From NCBI RefSeq assembly GCF_003347595.2, contig NZ_QCZK02000025.1, positions 1 through 60,820 of the forward strand: DNA of 60,820 bases. The letters are read 5' to 3'. Source of the DNA: Botryobacter ruber. Its GTDB lineage: Bacteria; Bacteroidota; Bacteroidia; Cytophagales; Hymenobacteraceae. The notes beneath the pieces were generated by a model, which was given only the letters and a program-made list of their open reading frames with translations, did not search any database and was not told the DNA's origin. This document shows, one piece after another, positions 51,747 to 59,996 of the stretch. Position 1 is the first letter of the stretch, and each line of letters opens with the position of its first letter. The translations under genes were made by a program, and so were the position numbers.

Positions 51747-54563
51747 ATGCCAAAAGATAATTCTATAAAATCTGTATTAATTATTGGAAGCGGCCCTATC
51801 ATTATCGGGCAGGCCGCCGAATTCGATTATTCCGGCTCACAGGCAGCCCGTTCGTTAAAAGAAGAAGGAATAGAAGTTTCCCTGATCAACTCAAACCCGG
51901 CTACTATCATGACCGATAAGGTAACGGCTGATCATATTTACCTCCTTCCCCTCGAACCGGCTTCGATAATTCAGATTTTACAGGAACAGAAAATTGATGC
52001 CGTACTACCGTCTATGGGCGGGCAAACCGCTTTGAACCTGGCTATCCAGTGCGAAGAGCAGGGGATATGGGAGGAGTATGGCGTCCGGATGATTGGCGTT
52101 GATACCAAAGCCATTGCCATTACCGAAGACCGCGAGCTGTTCCGCCAGAAAATGGAAGAGATAGGAGTGCCGATGGCTCCTGCCAGAACAGCCACTTCTT
52201 TCCTGGCAGGTACCGAAATTGCACAGGAGCTCGGGCTCCCGCTCGTAATCCGTCCTTCGTTTACCTTAGGCGGAACAGGTGGCTCTGTTATCTACAAGCA
52301 GGAAGACTTTGAGCATGCCCTGCAGCGCGGCCTGGAAGCATCGCCTATACACGAGGTGATGATTGATAAAGCGGTGATAGGCTGGAAAGAGTACGAACTG
52401 GAACTGCTCCGGGATCATAACGACAACGTGGTGATTATCTGCTCGATCGAAAACTTCGACCCGATGGGCATCCATACCGGCGATTCCATTACGGTAGCAC
52501 CAGCCATGACACTCTCTGATACCACTTTCCAGAAGATGCGCGACATGGCTATCCGGATGATTCGCTCTATCGGGAATTTTGCAGGCGGTTGTAATGTGCA
52601 GTTTTCGGTAAGCAACGACGAGAAAGAAGACATCATCGCCATCGAGATAAACCCACGCGTGTCACGTTCTTCGGCACTGGCCAGTAAAGCCACCGGTTAT
52701 CCTATTGCCAAAATCGCCTCTAAACTGGCCATTGGCTATACGCTGGACGAGCTGACAAACCCGGTTACCGGCAACACCTCCGCTATGTTTGAGCCTTCGC
52801 TCGATTATGTGATTGTGAAAATACCCCGCTGGAACTTCGATAAATTTAAAGGCGCCCACAAACGCCTGGGCTTCCAGATGAAATCTGTCGGGGAAGTGAT
52901 GGCCATCGGGCGTTCTTTCCAGGAGGCGCTGCAAAAGGCGTGTCAGTCGCTGGAGATTGGCAGAAACGGCCTGGGTGCTGACGGCCGGGAGCAGCAGGAC
53001 CAGAATGTAATTCTCGAAAGCCTGAAGAACCCGAGCTGGGACAGGGTGTTCCACATCTACGATGCTTTTAAGCTGGGGATGTCGTTCAACACCATCCACA
53101 AAGCCACGCTGATCGACCCCTGGTTCCTGCGCCAGATACAGGATTTGGTGACGCTCGAAAGCGAAATAGCACAATACACCCTCGAAACCATTCCGAGAGA
53201 CCTGCTCGTGGATGCCAAGCGCAAAGGCTATGCCGACCGGCAGCTTGCGCACATCCTGCAGTGCCTGGAGAGTGAAGTATATAACAAGCGGATTGCGTTA
53301 GACATCAGGAGAGTATTTAAGCAGGTAGATACCTGTGCCGCAGAATTCGAGGCACAAACGCCTTATTATTATTCCACTTTCGACGACGAAAATGAATCGG
53401 TTGTTTCGGAGAAGGAAAAGGTGATTATTCTGGGTTCAGGACCTAACCGCATCGGGCAGGGGATTGAATTTGACTACTCCTGCGTGCACGGTGTGCTGGC
53501 TGCAAAAGAGTGCGGGTACGAAGCCATCATGATAAACTGCAATCCCGAAACCGTGTCGACCGATTTTACGACGGCCGATAAACTCTACTTTGAGCCGGTG
53601 TTCTGGGAGCACATTTACGATATTATCCTGCATGAAAACCCGGTGGGCGTCATTGTGCAGTTAGGCGGACAAACGGCCCTTAAGCTGGCAGAAAAGCTGG
53701 ATAAGTACGGCATCAGAATTCTGGGTACTTCTTATGAGGCACTGGACCTGGCAGAAGACCGGGGCCGTTTCTCGAAGTTGCTAAGCGAACTGGAGATTCC
53801 ATATCCAAAATTCAGTTCTGTAAGCACTGCGGAAAAAGCGGTAGAGATGAGCAAGGAGCTGGGTTTCCCGCTGCTGGTAAGACCTTCGTACGTGTTAGGA
53901 GGGCAGAGCATGAAAATCGTAATCAACGAGGAAGAACTGGAAAACCATGTGTTAAACATCCTGCACCAGATGCCCAACAACAAAATTCTGATTGACCATT
54001 TCCTGTCAGGCGCCATCGAAGCAGAATCAGACGCTATCTGCGACGGGGAGGATGTGTACATCATCGGGATTATGGAGCACATAGAGCCTGCCGGTATTCA
54101 CTCCGGGGACTCCAATGCCGTGCTGCCTCCTTTTAACCTCGGAGACCTGATTATTACCCAGATTGAGGAAATTACCAAAAAGGTTGCCCTGGCCCTGAAT
54201 ACCGTCGGGTTGATAAACATCCAGTTTGCCATCAAAAATGACGTGGTGTATGTGATAGAGGCAAACCCGCGTGCATCCCGTACTGTGCCTTTCATCGCGA
54301 AAGCTTACCAGGAGCCTTATGTAAATTATGCTACCAAGGTGATGCTAGGGCACAAGAAGGTGAAGGATTTTGATTTCAACCCGGTGCGCAACGGATACGC
54401 GATAAAAGAACCTGTCTTCTCGTTCAACAAATTCCCGGAAGTAAGTAAGGAACTGGGCCCTGAAATGAAGTCGACGGGGGAAGCGATTCACTTCATCAAG
54501 AACCTGAAAGACCCGTACTTCCACAAGGTGTACAGCGAACGAAACCTCTATTTGAGCCGCTAA
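51747..54563 (+). CDS. carB: Carbamoyl-phosphate synthase large subunit
   Basis: 938 residues. There are two homologous ATP-grasp halves: first 'GSGPIIIGQAAEFDYSG' and 'RPSFTLGGTGG', second 'GSGPNRIGQGIEFDYSC' and 'RPSYVLGGQSM', with 'EINPRVSRSSALASKATGYP' and 'EANPRASRTVPFIAKA'. The protein stops about 135 residues short of E. coli CarB: the C-terminal MGS-like allosteric domain is absent, a form seen in Bacteroidetes. It makes carbamoyl phosphate from bicarbonate, ammonia and 2 ATP. It begins 18 bases after accC, so it is probably cotranscribed. Confidence 0.95.
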   Translation: MPKDNSIKSVLIIGSGPIIIGQAAEFDYSGSQAARSLKEEGIEVSLINSNPATIMTDKVTADHIYLLPLEPASIIQILQEQKIDAVLPSMGGQTALNLAIQCEEQGIWEEYGVRMIGVDTKAIAITEDRELFRQKMEEIGVPMAPARTATSFLAGTEIAQELGLPLVIRPSFTLGGTGGSVIYKQEDFEHALQRGLEASPIHEVMIDKAVIGWKEYELELLRDHNDNVVIICSIENFDPMGIHTGDSITVAPAMTLSDTTFQKMRDMAIRMIRSIGNFAGGCNVQFSVSNDEKEDIIAIEINPRVSRSSALASKATGYPIAKIASKLAIGYTLDELTNPVTGNTSAMFEPSLDYVIVKIPRWNFDKFKGAHKRLGFQMKSVGEVMAIGRSFQEALQKACQSLEIGRNGLGADGREQQDQNVILESLKNPSWDRVFHIYDAFKLGMSFNTIHKATLIDPWFLRQIQDLVTLESEIAQYTLETIPRDLLVDAKRKGYADRQLAHILQCLESEVYNKRIALDIRRVFKQVDTCAAEFEAQTPYYYSTFDDENESVVSEKEKVIILGSGPNRIGQGIEFDYSCVHGVLAAKECGYEAIMINCNPETVSTDFTTADKLYFEPVFWEHIYDIILHENPVGVIVQLGGQTALKLAEKLDKYGIRILGTSYEALDLAEDRGRFSKLLSELEIPYPKFSSVSTAEKAVEMSKELGFPLLVRPSYVLGGQSMKIVINEEELENHVLNILHQMPNNKILIDHFLSGAIEAESDAICDGEDVYIIGIMEHIEPAGIHSGDSNAVLPPFNLGDLIITQIEEITKKVALALNTVGLINIQFAIKNDVVYVIEANPRASRTVPFIAKAYQEPYVNYATKVMLGHKKVKDFDFNPVRNGYAIKEPVFSFNKFPEVSKELGPEMKSTGEAIHFIKNLKDPYFHKVYSERNLYLSR

Positions 54564-54569
54564 GTGGTA

Positions 54570-54598
54570 CAGGGCTTTTCTGAATAAGAAAAGCCCTG
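54570..54598. other. Hairpin between carB and carA
   Basis: CAGGGCTTTTC and GAAAAGCCCTG form an 11-bp stem with a 7-base loop, directly after the carB stop. No T run follows on the plus strand, so it may be a weak terminator, a processing site or a stabiliser separating carB from carA. Confidence 0.6.
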
Positions 54599-54669
54599 GC
54601 CTCGGCTTAAGACCATGTTTTAAAAGGCAGCGCAGCTCGCGTATCAGCAACAAAAGAATTAACAGCATC

Positions 54670-55791
54670 ATGAATAAAGCAATAGTAATGTTGGAAGACG
54701 GTCCTGTCTTCTATGGTAAATCAGAAGGAGCGGCAATGACGCGCGTTGGGGAGATATGCTTTAATACAGGCATGACCGGGTACCAGGAAGTGTTCACGGA
54801 CCCGTCGTATTACCAGCAGATTGTGGTAGCTACCAACACGCACATCGGCAACTACGGCATCAGCAAAGACGAATCGCAGTCGGGTTCGGTTAAAATTGCT
54901 GGTTTCATCTGCAAAAATTTTAACGAGATACACTCCCGCGAACGGGAATCGGAATCGCTTAAAACCTATTTCGACCGGGAAGGCATCCTGGCTGTATCAG
55001 GGATAGATACCCGGAAACTGGTACGCCACATCCGGGAGCAGGGCGCGATGAATGCCGTTATTACCTCAGAAGACAAAACCCTGGAGGAGCTGCAGGCAAT
55101 CCTGAAAGCAGCGCCTGCCATGAAGGGGATGGAACTGGCTTCCAAAGTATCGACGCGGGAAATGTACGAACTGGGCGACAAAAACAGCGAGGTCCGGGTG
55201 GCTGTGCTGGACCTGGGGGTAAAGAAAAGCATCCTGAACCACCTGCTGAATAAAGGAGCACTGGTAGGGGTATTCCCGCACGACACAAGCCTGGAAAAAA
55301 TAACAGAATGGAAACCGGATGGCCTGCTTGTATCCAACGGACCCGGCGACCCGGAACCGCTTGTAGAGCAGGCTGAGATGATTAAGGCGGTGATAGACCA
55401 AAACGTGCCTGCTTTCGGCATCTGCCTGGGCCACCAGGTGATATCCCTGTCGCAGGGGCTGGAGACATTTAAAATGTTTAACGGCCACCGGGGCATTAAC
55501 CACCCGGTTAAAAACCTGATAACCGGGAAGTGTGAAGTTACAAGCCAGAACCACGGTTTTGCAGTTACAAAAGAGTCTGCCGAAAGGAACAAGGAGGTAG
55601 AGGTAACGCATGTTCACCTGAACGATAACACGGTGGCAGGCATCCGGCTTAAAAACAAACCGGTGTTTTCGGTGCAATACCACCCGGAAGCATCACCAGG
55701 GCCAAACGACTCGGTTTACCTGTTCGAGCAGTTCTTCGACCTTATCAGCAAATCAAAAGAACAGGCGGCTGCTACTGAAAAAGGAGAATAG
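54670..55791 (+). CDS. carA: Carbamoyl-phosphate synthase small (glutaminase) subunit
   Basis: 373 residues. The N-terminal CPSase domain has 'GEICFNTGMTGYQEVFTDPSYYQQIV'. The class I glutamine amidotransferase domain has the nucleophile Cys in 'FGICLGHQVI' and the His/Glu pair in 'VQYHPEASPGP', so glutaminase activity should be intact. It supplies ammonia to CarB. The order carB-carA is reversed relative to E. coli. Separated from carB by 106 bases with a hairpin. Confidence 0.95.
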   Translation: MNKAIVMLEDGPVFYGKSEGAAMTRVGEICFNTGMTGYQEVFTDPSYYQQIVVATNTHIGNYGISKDESQSGSVKIAGFICKNFNEIHSRERESESLKTYFDREGILAVSGIDTRKLVRHIREQGAMNAVITSEDKTLEELQAILKAAPAMKGMELASKVSTREMYELGDKNSEVRVAVLDLGVKKSILNHLLNKGALVGVFPHDTSLEKITEWKPDGLLVSNGPGDPEPLVEQAEMIKAVIDQNVPAFGICLGHQVISLSQGLETFKMFNGHRGINHPVKNLITGKCEVTSQNHGFAVTKESAERNKEVEVTHVHLNDNTVAGIRLKNKPVFSVQYHPEASPGPNDSVYLFEQFFDLISKSKEQAAATEKGE

Positions 55792-55794
55792 GAA

Positions 55795-55994
55795 TCCCGC
55801 AGGCAGGGCCGTTTTATTATAAAAAAATAATGACCCTGGCGCGAGCGTCCTCGCTCGTGACGTTTATTCTGCGGCCTCTGGCCGCCGGGAACCACACTAC
55901 AGGCTATTTACTGCGGCCAGAGGCCGCGGAATAGTAAACACGAGCGAGGACGCTCGCGCTAGAATCGTAGAATGAAACGGCCCTGCCTGCGGGA
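55795..55994. repeat. 200-bp nested palindromic element, copy 2
   Basis: The outer arms TCCCGCAGGCAGGGCCG.. (55795-55818) and ..CGGCCCTGCCTGCGGGA (55971-55994) match over 24 bases with one mismatch. Inside lie GGCGCGAGCGTCC / GGACGCTCGCGC and GCGGCCTCTGGCCGC / GCGGCCAGAGGCCGC pairs. The whole element can fold on itself. Related to 23322-23510. No reading frame, no transposase nearby. Confidence 0.85.
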
Positions 55995-56042
55995 TGACAG
56001 TCTAAAGGATGGAGTGCTATAATTTTATCCTGACACTTATCC

Positions 56043-56085
56043 AAAAACAGCCGCTTTATCCTTGTGATGAAGCGGCTGTTTTTTT
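56043..56085 (+). terminator. Terminator after carA
   Basis: ACAGCCGCTT pairs with AAGCGGCTGT, 13-base loop, then T7. It lies about 250 bases after carA, beyond the palindromic element. Confidence 0.8.
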
Positions 56086-56108
56086 ATGGAGGTGCAGCGA
56101 TAAATTCG

Positions 56109-56116
56109 TATCTTTG
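56109..56116 (+). promoter_or_regulatory. -7 box of the ABC-F gene promoter
   Basis: TATCTTTG, a perfect TAnnTTTG, 20 bases before ATG 56136. It decides the start of the ABC-F gene: the longer frame from 56064 would begin upstream of the promoter and within the terminator. Confidence 0.75.
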
Positions 56117-56135
56117 CAGCTTTAAATTTTTGACT

Positions 56136-57779
56136 ATGATATCTGTTGACGGCGTAACGGTCGAATTTAATGGCGCGGCCCTTTTTAGCAATATTTCCTT
56201 TAACATTAACGAGAACGACCGCATTGCCCTTATGGGGAAAAACGGTGCCGGCAAATCGACGCTACTCAAGATAATTGCAGGCGTCAGCAAGCCCACCCGC
56301 GGTAAAGTGTCGGCTCCCAAAGAGGCCGTAATTGCCTACCTGCCGCAGCACCTGCTCACCGACGACGACTGCACCGTGTTCGAAGAAGCTTCCAAAGCCT
56401 TTGGCAAGGTGCTCGACATGAAAAAGCAGATGGACGAGCTGAACGCGCAGCTGGAAACGCGCACCGATTACGAGTCGGAAGAATATTACGCCATCATCGA
56501 ACAGGTATCGGAACTGAGCGAGAAATACTATTCAATCGAAGAAATTAACTACGATGCGGAGGTGGAAAAAACGCTGAAGGGCCTCGGCTTCTCCCGCGAA
56601 GACTTTACCCGCCCCACAAACGAGTTCAGCGGGGGCTGGCGCATGCGCATCGAACTGGCCAAAATCCTGCTGCAGCAGCCCGACCTCATCCTGCTCGATG
56701 AGCCCACCAACCACCTCGACATCGAATCAATTCAGTGGCTCGAGGAGTTTTTGGTGAACAATGCCAAAGCCGTAATCGTGATTTCCCACGACCGTGCCTT
56801 TGTCGACAACATCACCAACCGCACCATCGAGGTAACGATGGGGCGCATTTACGACTACAAAGTAAACTACAGCCAGTACCTGCAGCTGCGCAAAGAGCGC
56901 CGCGAGCAGCAACAGAAACAGTACGACGACCAGCAAAAGGAAATTGCCGAGATCCAAGGCTTTATCGATCGCTTTAAAGGCACCTACTCCAAAACCCTGC
57001 AGGTACAGTCGCGGGTAAAGATGTTGGAGAAAATGGAGCTGGTGGAGGTAGACGAGGTAGATACATCGGCCCTGAACCTGAAGTTCCCGCCGGCCCCGCG
57101 TTCAGGTAACTACCCGGTTATTGTGGATGGACTCACCAAGCGCTACGGCGACCATGTGGTGTTTAAAGATGCGTCGCTTACGATTGAGCGCGGCCAGAAA
57201 GTAGCCTTTGTGGGCAAGAACGGCGAAGGTAAATCGACGCTGGTGAAAGCGATTATGGGCGAGATTGATTACGAAGGAAAACTGCAGTTAGGGCATAACT
57301 GCCTCATCGGTTACTTCGCCCAAAACCAGGCCTCCTTGCTCGACGAAGACCTGACGGTTTTCCAGACCATCGACGAAATAGCGGTAGGCGATATGCGCAC
57401 GCGCATCAAAGATTTGCTGGGCGCTTTCATGTTCAGCGGCGATACAATCGACAAGAAAGTGAAGGTGCTGTCGGGTGGCGAGAAAACGCGCTTGGCCATG
57501 ATAAAACTGCTCCTGCAGCCTGTGAATCTTCTCATCCTGGACGAACCTACGAACCACCTCGACCTGAAAACCAAAGACATCCTGAAAGATGCCCTTAAGG
57601 CTTTCGACGGTACCCTGATCCTCGTATCGCACGACCGCGACTTCCTGGATGGCCTGGCTGAGAAAGTGTTCGAGTTTGGCAACAAACGTATCCGGGAGCA
57701 CTTCGAAGACATCAACGGCTTTTTGCGCAACAAGAAAATGGAGAATCTGCGCGAAATCGAACGAACAACGGCAAAATAG
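56136..57779 (+). CDS. ABC-F family ATPase (Uup/EttA-like)
   Basis: 547 residues from ATG 56136. Two ABC domains without membrane segments: Walker A 'GKNGAGKST' and 'GKNGEGKST', signatures 'FSGGWRMR' and 'LSGGEKTR', Walker B 'LILLDEPTNHLD' and 'LLILDEPTNHLD'. They are joined by a charged linker helix pair (about 235-300, 'RKERREQQQKQYDDQQKEIAEIQ'). ABC-F proteins act on the ribosome, relieving stalls or giving antibiotic protection. There is no sign of a resistance subtype. Single gene with its own promoter and terminator. Confidence 0.92.
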   Translation: MISVDGVTVEFNGAALFSNISFNINENDRIALMGKNGAGKSTLLKIIAGVSKPTRGKVSAPKEAVIAYLPQHLLTDDDCTVFEEASKAFGKVLDMKKQMDELNAQLETRTDYESEEYYAIIEQVSELSEKYYSIEEINYDAEVEKTLKGLGFSREDFTRPTNEFSGGWRMRIELAKILLQQPDLILLDEPTNHLDIESIQWLEEFLVNNAKAVIVISHDRAFVDNITNRTIEVTMGRIYDYKVNYSQYLQLRKERREQQQKQYDDQQKEIAEIQGFIDRFKGTYSKTLQVQSRVKMLEKMELVEVDEVDTSALNLKFPPAPRSGNYPVIVDGLTKRYGDHVVFKDASLTIERGQKVAFVGKNGEGKSTLVKAIMGEIDYEGKLQLGHNCLIGYFAQNQASLLDEDLTVFQTIDEIAVGDMRTRIKDLLGAFMFSGDTIDKKVKVLSGGEKTRLAMIKLLLQPVNLLILDEPTNHLDLKTKDILKDALKAFDGTLILVSHDRDFLDGLAEKVFEFGNKRIREHFEDINGFLRNKKMENLREIERTTAK

Positions 57780-57810
57780 GAGAGGAGTGGCTGCTGCCCC
57801 TGGTTACATA

Positions 57811-57850
57811 AAAAAATCCCGCCCCGAAGTTTCCGGAGCGGGATTTTTTA
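57811..57850. terminator. Bidirectional terminator
   Basis: AAAAAATCCCGC(CCCG) pairs with (CGGA)GCGGGATTTTTT between the convergent ABC-F and FKBP genes. Confidence 0.88.
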
Positions 57851-57871
57851 TTTATAGTAGTTACACCTGCT

Positions 57872-58591
57872 TTACTTCTTCCCGGTGATTTCCAGCAGCT
57901 CCACATCAAAAATAAGCGTGGCGCCACCCGGAATGTCGCGTCCTGCTCCCTGTTCGCCATAGGCCAGCTCCGATGGGATGTACAGACGCCATTTGCTCCC
58001 GACAGGCATGAGTTGCAGGGCCTCTGTCCAGCCAGGTATTACACCGGAAACCCCAAGCGTAACCGGCTCGCCCCGCTCGTAAGACGAATCAAATTCTTCG
58101 CCGTTTAAAAGTTTGCCGGCGTAGTGTACCACCACCTGGTCGTTCGGACCGGGCTTGGGGCCGTTGCCTTCCTTGAGCACTTCGTACTGCAGGCCGCTGG
58201 CTGTTTCGGTTACACCGGCTTTTTTCTTATTCTGCTCCAGGAACTGCTTTGCTTTTTCTTTTTCTGCTACAGCTTTCTTTTGCATGCTTGTCTGCACAAA
58301 TCGCTCCATAATGCCTTGTGCCGTACTGATATCAAATAGAGTGGGATCGCCCTTCAGCGTTTGCGCAATCGCTTTATTCAGCATGTCGTAGTTGAGGTTT
58401 TCCGCTCCCATGGACTTCAGGAACTGGCCCGCCGAGAGGCCCATGGCATAGCTTAAGCTGTCGGTCAGGTTCTGGGGTGCGGTTTGGGTAGTGGCCGCGC
58501 CTTTTTTTGATTTCTTGCCTGATTTTTTTGTTTGTGCCTGTGCGGTTAAAGAAGCCAGCACCAGCAAAGGTAAGATTAGTTTTTTAAGCAT
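57872..58591 (-). CDS. FKBP-type peptidyl-prolyl isomerase
   Basis: 239 residues. Signal peptide (LLVLASLTAQAQ), a Lys-rich linker, an FKBP N-terminal dimerisation region (about 40-125, 'DSLSYAMGLSAGQFLKSMG') and the FKBP domain (about 130-239) with 'VVVHYAGKLLNGEEFDSSYERGEP', 'VIPGWTEALQLMPVGSKWRLYIPSELAYGEQG' and 'IPGGATLIFDVELLEI'. Mip/FkpA-like; it helps fold envelope proteins in the periplasm. Single gene. Confidence 0.93.
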   Translation of the reverse strand: MLKKLILPLLVLASLTAQAQTKKSGKKSKKGAATTQTAPQNLTDSLSYAMGLSAGQFLKSMGAENLNYDMLNKAIAQTLKGDPTLFDISTAQGIMERFVQTSMQKKAVAEKEKAKQFLEQNKKKAGVTETASGLQYEVLKEGNGPKPGPNDQVVVHYAGKLLNGEEFDSSYERGEPVTLGVSGVIPGWTEALQLMPVGSKWRLYIPSELAYGEQGAGRDIPGGATLIFDVELLEITGKK

Positions 58592-58777
58592 TACTTTTTA
58601 GATTGGTCGTGTAATTTCTGTAAATGTAACAGAAAATTAAGAGTAAGTTTGAATTTCGCTGGCGCATGCAGAAATTGTTCGGAATGGCCTGAACTCCCGG
58701 TTAGTTCCGGAGGCCTCCCGAAACGTTTTTTGAGCGGCAAAGCAGTGGCGTTTTGCTTATTAAAGTCAACGGATTCA

Positions 58778-59119
58778 TTAGGCCTTTCTCACAAATTCAG
58801 ATTTAAGTGCCATTGAGCCAAAGCCATCAATTTTGCAGTCAATATTATGATCTCCCTCTGTCAATCGTATATTTTTTACTTTAGTCCCAGCCTTCACAGG
58901 TTTTGGAGCACCTTTTACGGGTAAATCTTTGATTACAACAACAGCATCTCCATCCCTAAGTAAATTTCCGTTAGCATCTATTACTTTTAGTCCTGCATCT
59001 TCTGATATTTCATCCGGATTCCACTCATTTCCACACTCAGGGCAGGCATAGATTTCTTCACCCATTGCGTAACCATAAGGTGAATTACAGGTTGGGCATT
59101 GTTTCATTTCTTCAGACAT
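58778..59119 (-). CDS. yjdM: YjdM/PhnA-type zinc-ribbon protein
   Basis: 113 residues. A zinc ribbon '[22 protein letters not shown]' is followed by the PhnA C-terminal domain ('[23 protein letters not shown]' and '[32 protein letters not shown]'). Once named PhnA, the family is not a phosphonoacetate hydrolase; its role is unclear. Just upstream (59162-59208) lies the first 47-bp direct repeat of the higBA cassette. Confidence 0.9.
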   Translation of the reverse strand: MSEEMKQCPTCNSPYGYAMGEEIYACPECGNEWNPDEISEDAGLKVIDANGNLLRDGDAVVVIKDLPVKGAPKPVKAGTKVKNIRLTEGDHNIDCKIDGFGSMALKSEFVRKA

Positions 59120-59161
59120 GGTTATATTCTATTTTTTATGATCGTTTTGCTTGCTATCAAT

Positions 59162-59208
59162 GGTTTTGGTGCAGCCGAAGCAATGCAAGAGTTACGGCTG
59201 CACCGGGT
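59162..59208. repeat. 47-bp direct repeat, left copy, with 10-bp hairpin
   Basis: Starts GGTTTTGGTGCAGCCG and ends CGGCTGCACCGGGT; GGTGCAGCCG and CGGCTGCACC form a hairpin with a 17-base loop. Identical to 59950-59996. Together they enclose the higBA pair. Confidence 0.85.
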
Positions 59209-59235
59209 AAAATGCGGTTTTGTTTCTTTCCAGCA

Positions 59236-59541
59236 TTATAATTTGATTGAAAGCACTAAATGTCCGTCTAAACCTAGCTCAACGATTTTTTTTAAGGTCG
59301 ATAAACGCACTTCTTTAATATTATTCTCAATTTTGGAGATATAAGATTTAGAGGTTCCAACTTTTGCAGCTAACTCTTCCTGTGTTAAACCTTTTTCTAA
59401 TCTGGCTTCGTGAATCAAAGCGCCAATTTTAAAGTTTTCGTATCCTTCTTCCAATTCATCACGCTTTTTGGTTCCTACTTTACCGTAGTGCTTTTCTTTG
59501 AACTGGTCGAGTGTCATGATGTTATTATTTCCCGCTTTCAT
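59236..59541 (-). CDS. higA: XRE-type antitoxin (HigA-like)
   Basis: 101 residues. A Cro/C1 helix-turn-helix occupies about 38-90 ('LIHEARLEKGLTQEELAAKVGTSKSYISKIENN'). It follows the toxin gene with a 17-base overlap, the reversed toxin-first order typical of higBA. It should bind and neutralise the HigB-like toxin and repress the operon. The module is on the minus strand between two direct repeats, as a cassette. Confidence 0.85.
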   Translation of the reverse strand: MKAGNNNIMTLDQFKEKHYGKVGTKKRDELEEGYENFKIGALIHEARLEKGLTQEELAAKVGTSKSYISKIENNIKEVRLSTLKKIVELGLDGHLVLSIKL

Positions 59542-59872
59542 ATTCTCCTTTGATTTTTAATGCTCTTTCTATTTCCTTTTTCGGCGTCTTCTGGGTTTTC
59601 TTTTGAAAGCCATTAGCTAAAACCACTAATTTCCCTTCATCAAAAAAACAGAAAATCCGAAAGATATCACTTCCATGCTGTACCCGAATCTCAAAGAGTC
59701 CGTTAGTATTTTCTAAATGCTTGAGATAGGTTTCAGGTACCCTTTCAAGTTCTTCAATTAAGTCAAGGGTCCAGATAATCTTATCTCTCACCTTATCCCT
59801 TTGCTTTAGAAAGAATTCTTGAAAGTACTCTTTATAGAAAATTATTCTCCGATGTTTTCCTTTATTATTCAC
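59525..59872 (-). CDS. higB: RelE/HigB-type toxin
   Basis: 115 residues. The fold signature is 'KIIWTLDLIEELERVPETYLKHLENTNGLFEIRVQHGSDIFRIFCFFDEGKLVVLANGFQKKTQKTPKKEIERALKI', a phage-derived Gp49/HigB-like ribosome-dependent mRNA interferase pattern ending with the usual 'F.KKTQKTP..EI..A' helix. First gene of the pair. More AT-rich than the genes around it, suggesting acquisition. Confidence 0.87.
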   Translation of the reverse strand: MNNKGKHRRIIFYKEYFQEFFLKQRDKVRDKIIWTLDLIEELERVPETYLKHLENTNGLFEIRVQHGSDIFRIFCFFDEGKLVVLANGFQKKTQKTPKKEIERALKIKGEYESGK

Positions 59873-59949
59873 GAAGTAAAGATATACAAAGTTGCCCTAA
59901 AGTGAAACATTGTTAAAATGGCAATTTATATTTTGAAATCGCGTATAAC

Positions 59950-59996
59950 GGTTTTGGTGCAGCCGAAGCAATGCAAGAGTTACGGCTGCACCGGGT
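59950..59996. repeat. 47-bp direct repeat, right copy, next to the intron 5' end
   Basis: Exact copy of 59162-59208. Its last base is directly followed by GTGCGCCCAG, the 5' end of a group II intron, so the hairpin is the intron's 5' exon. Confidence 0.85.

Noticed and set aside
51747..54563. Truncation of carB
   Set aside because: Lack of the C-terminal allosteric domain is common in Bacteroidetes CarB; both catalytic halves are complete.
56064..56135. Longer form of the ABC-F protein
   Set aside because: The start would lie inside the carA terminator and before the TATCTTTG promoter box.
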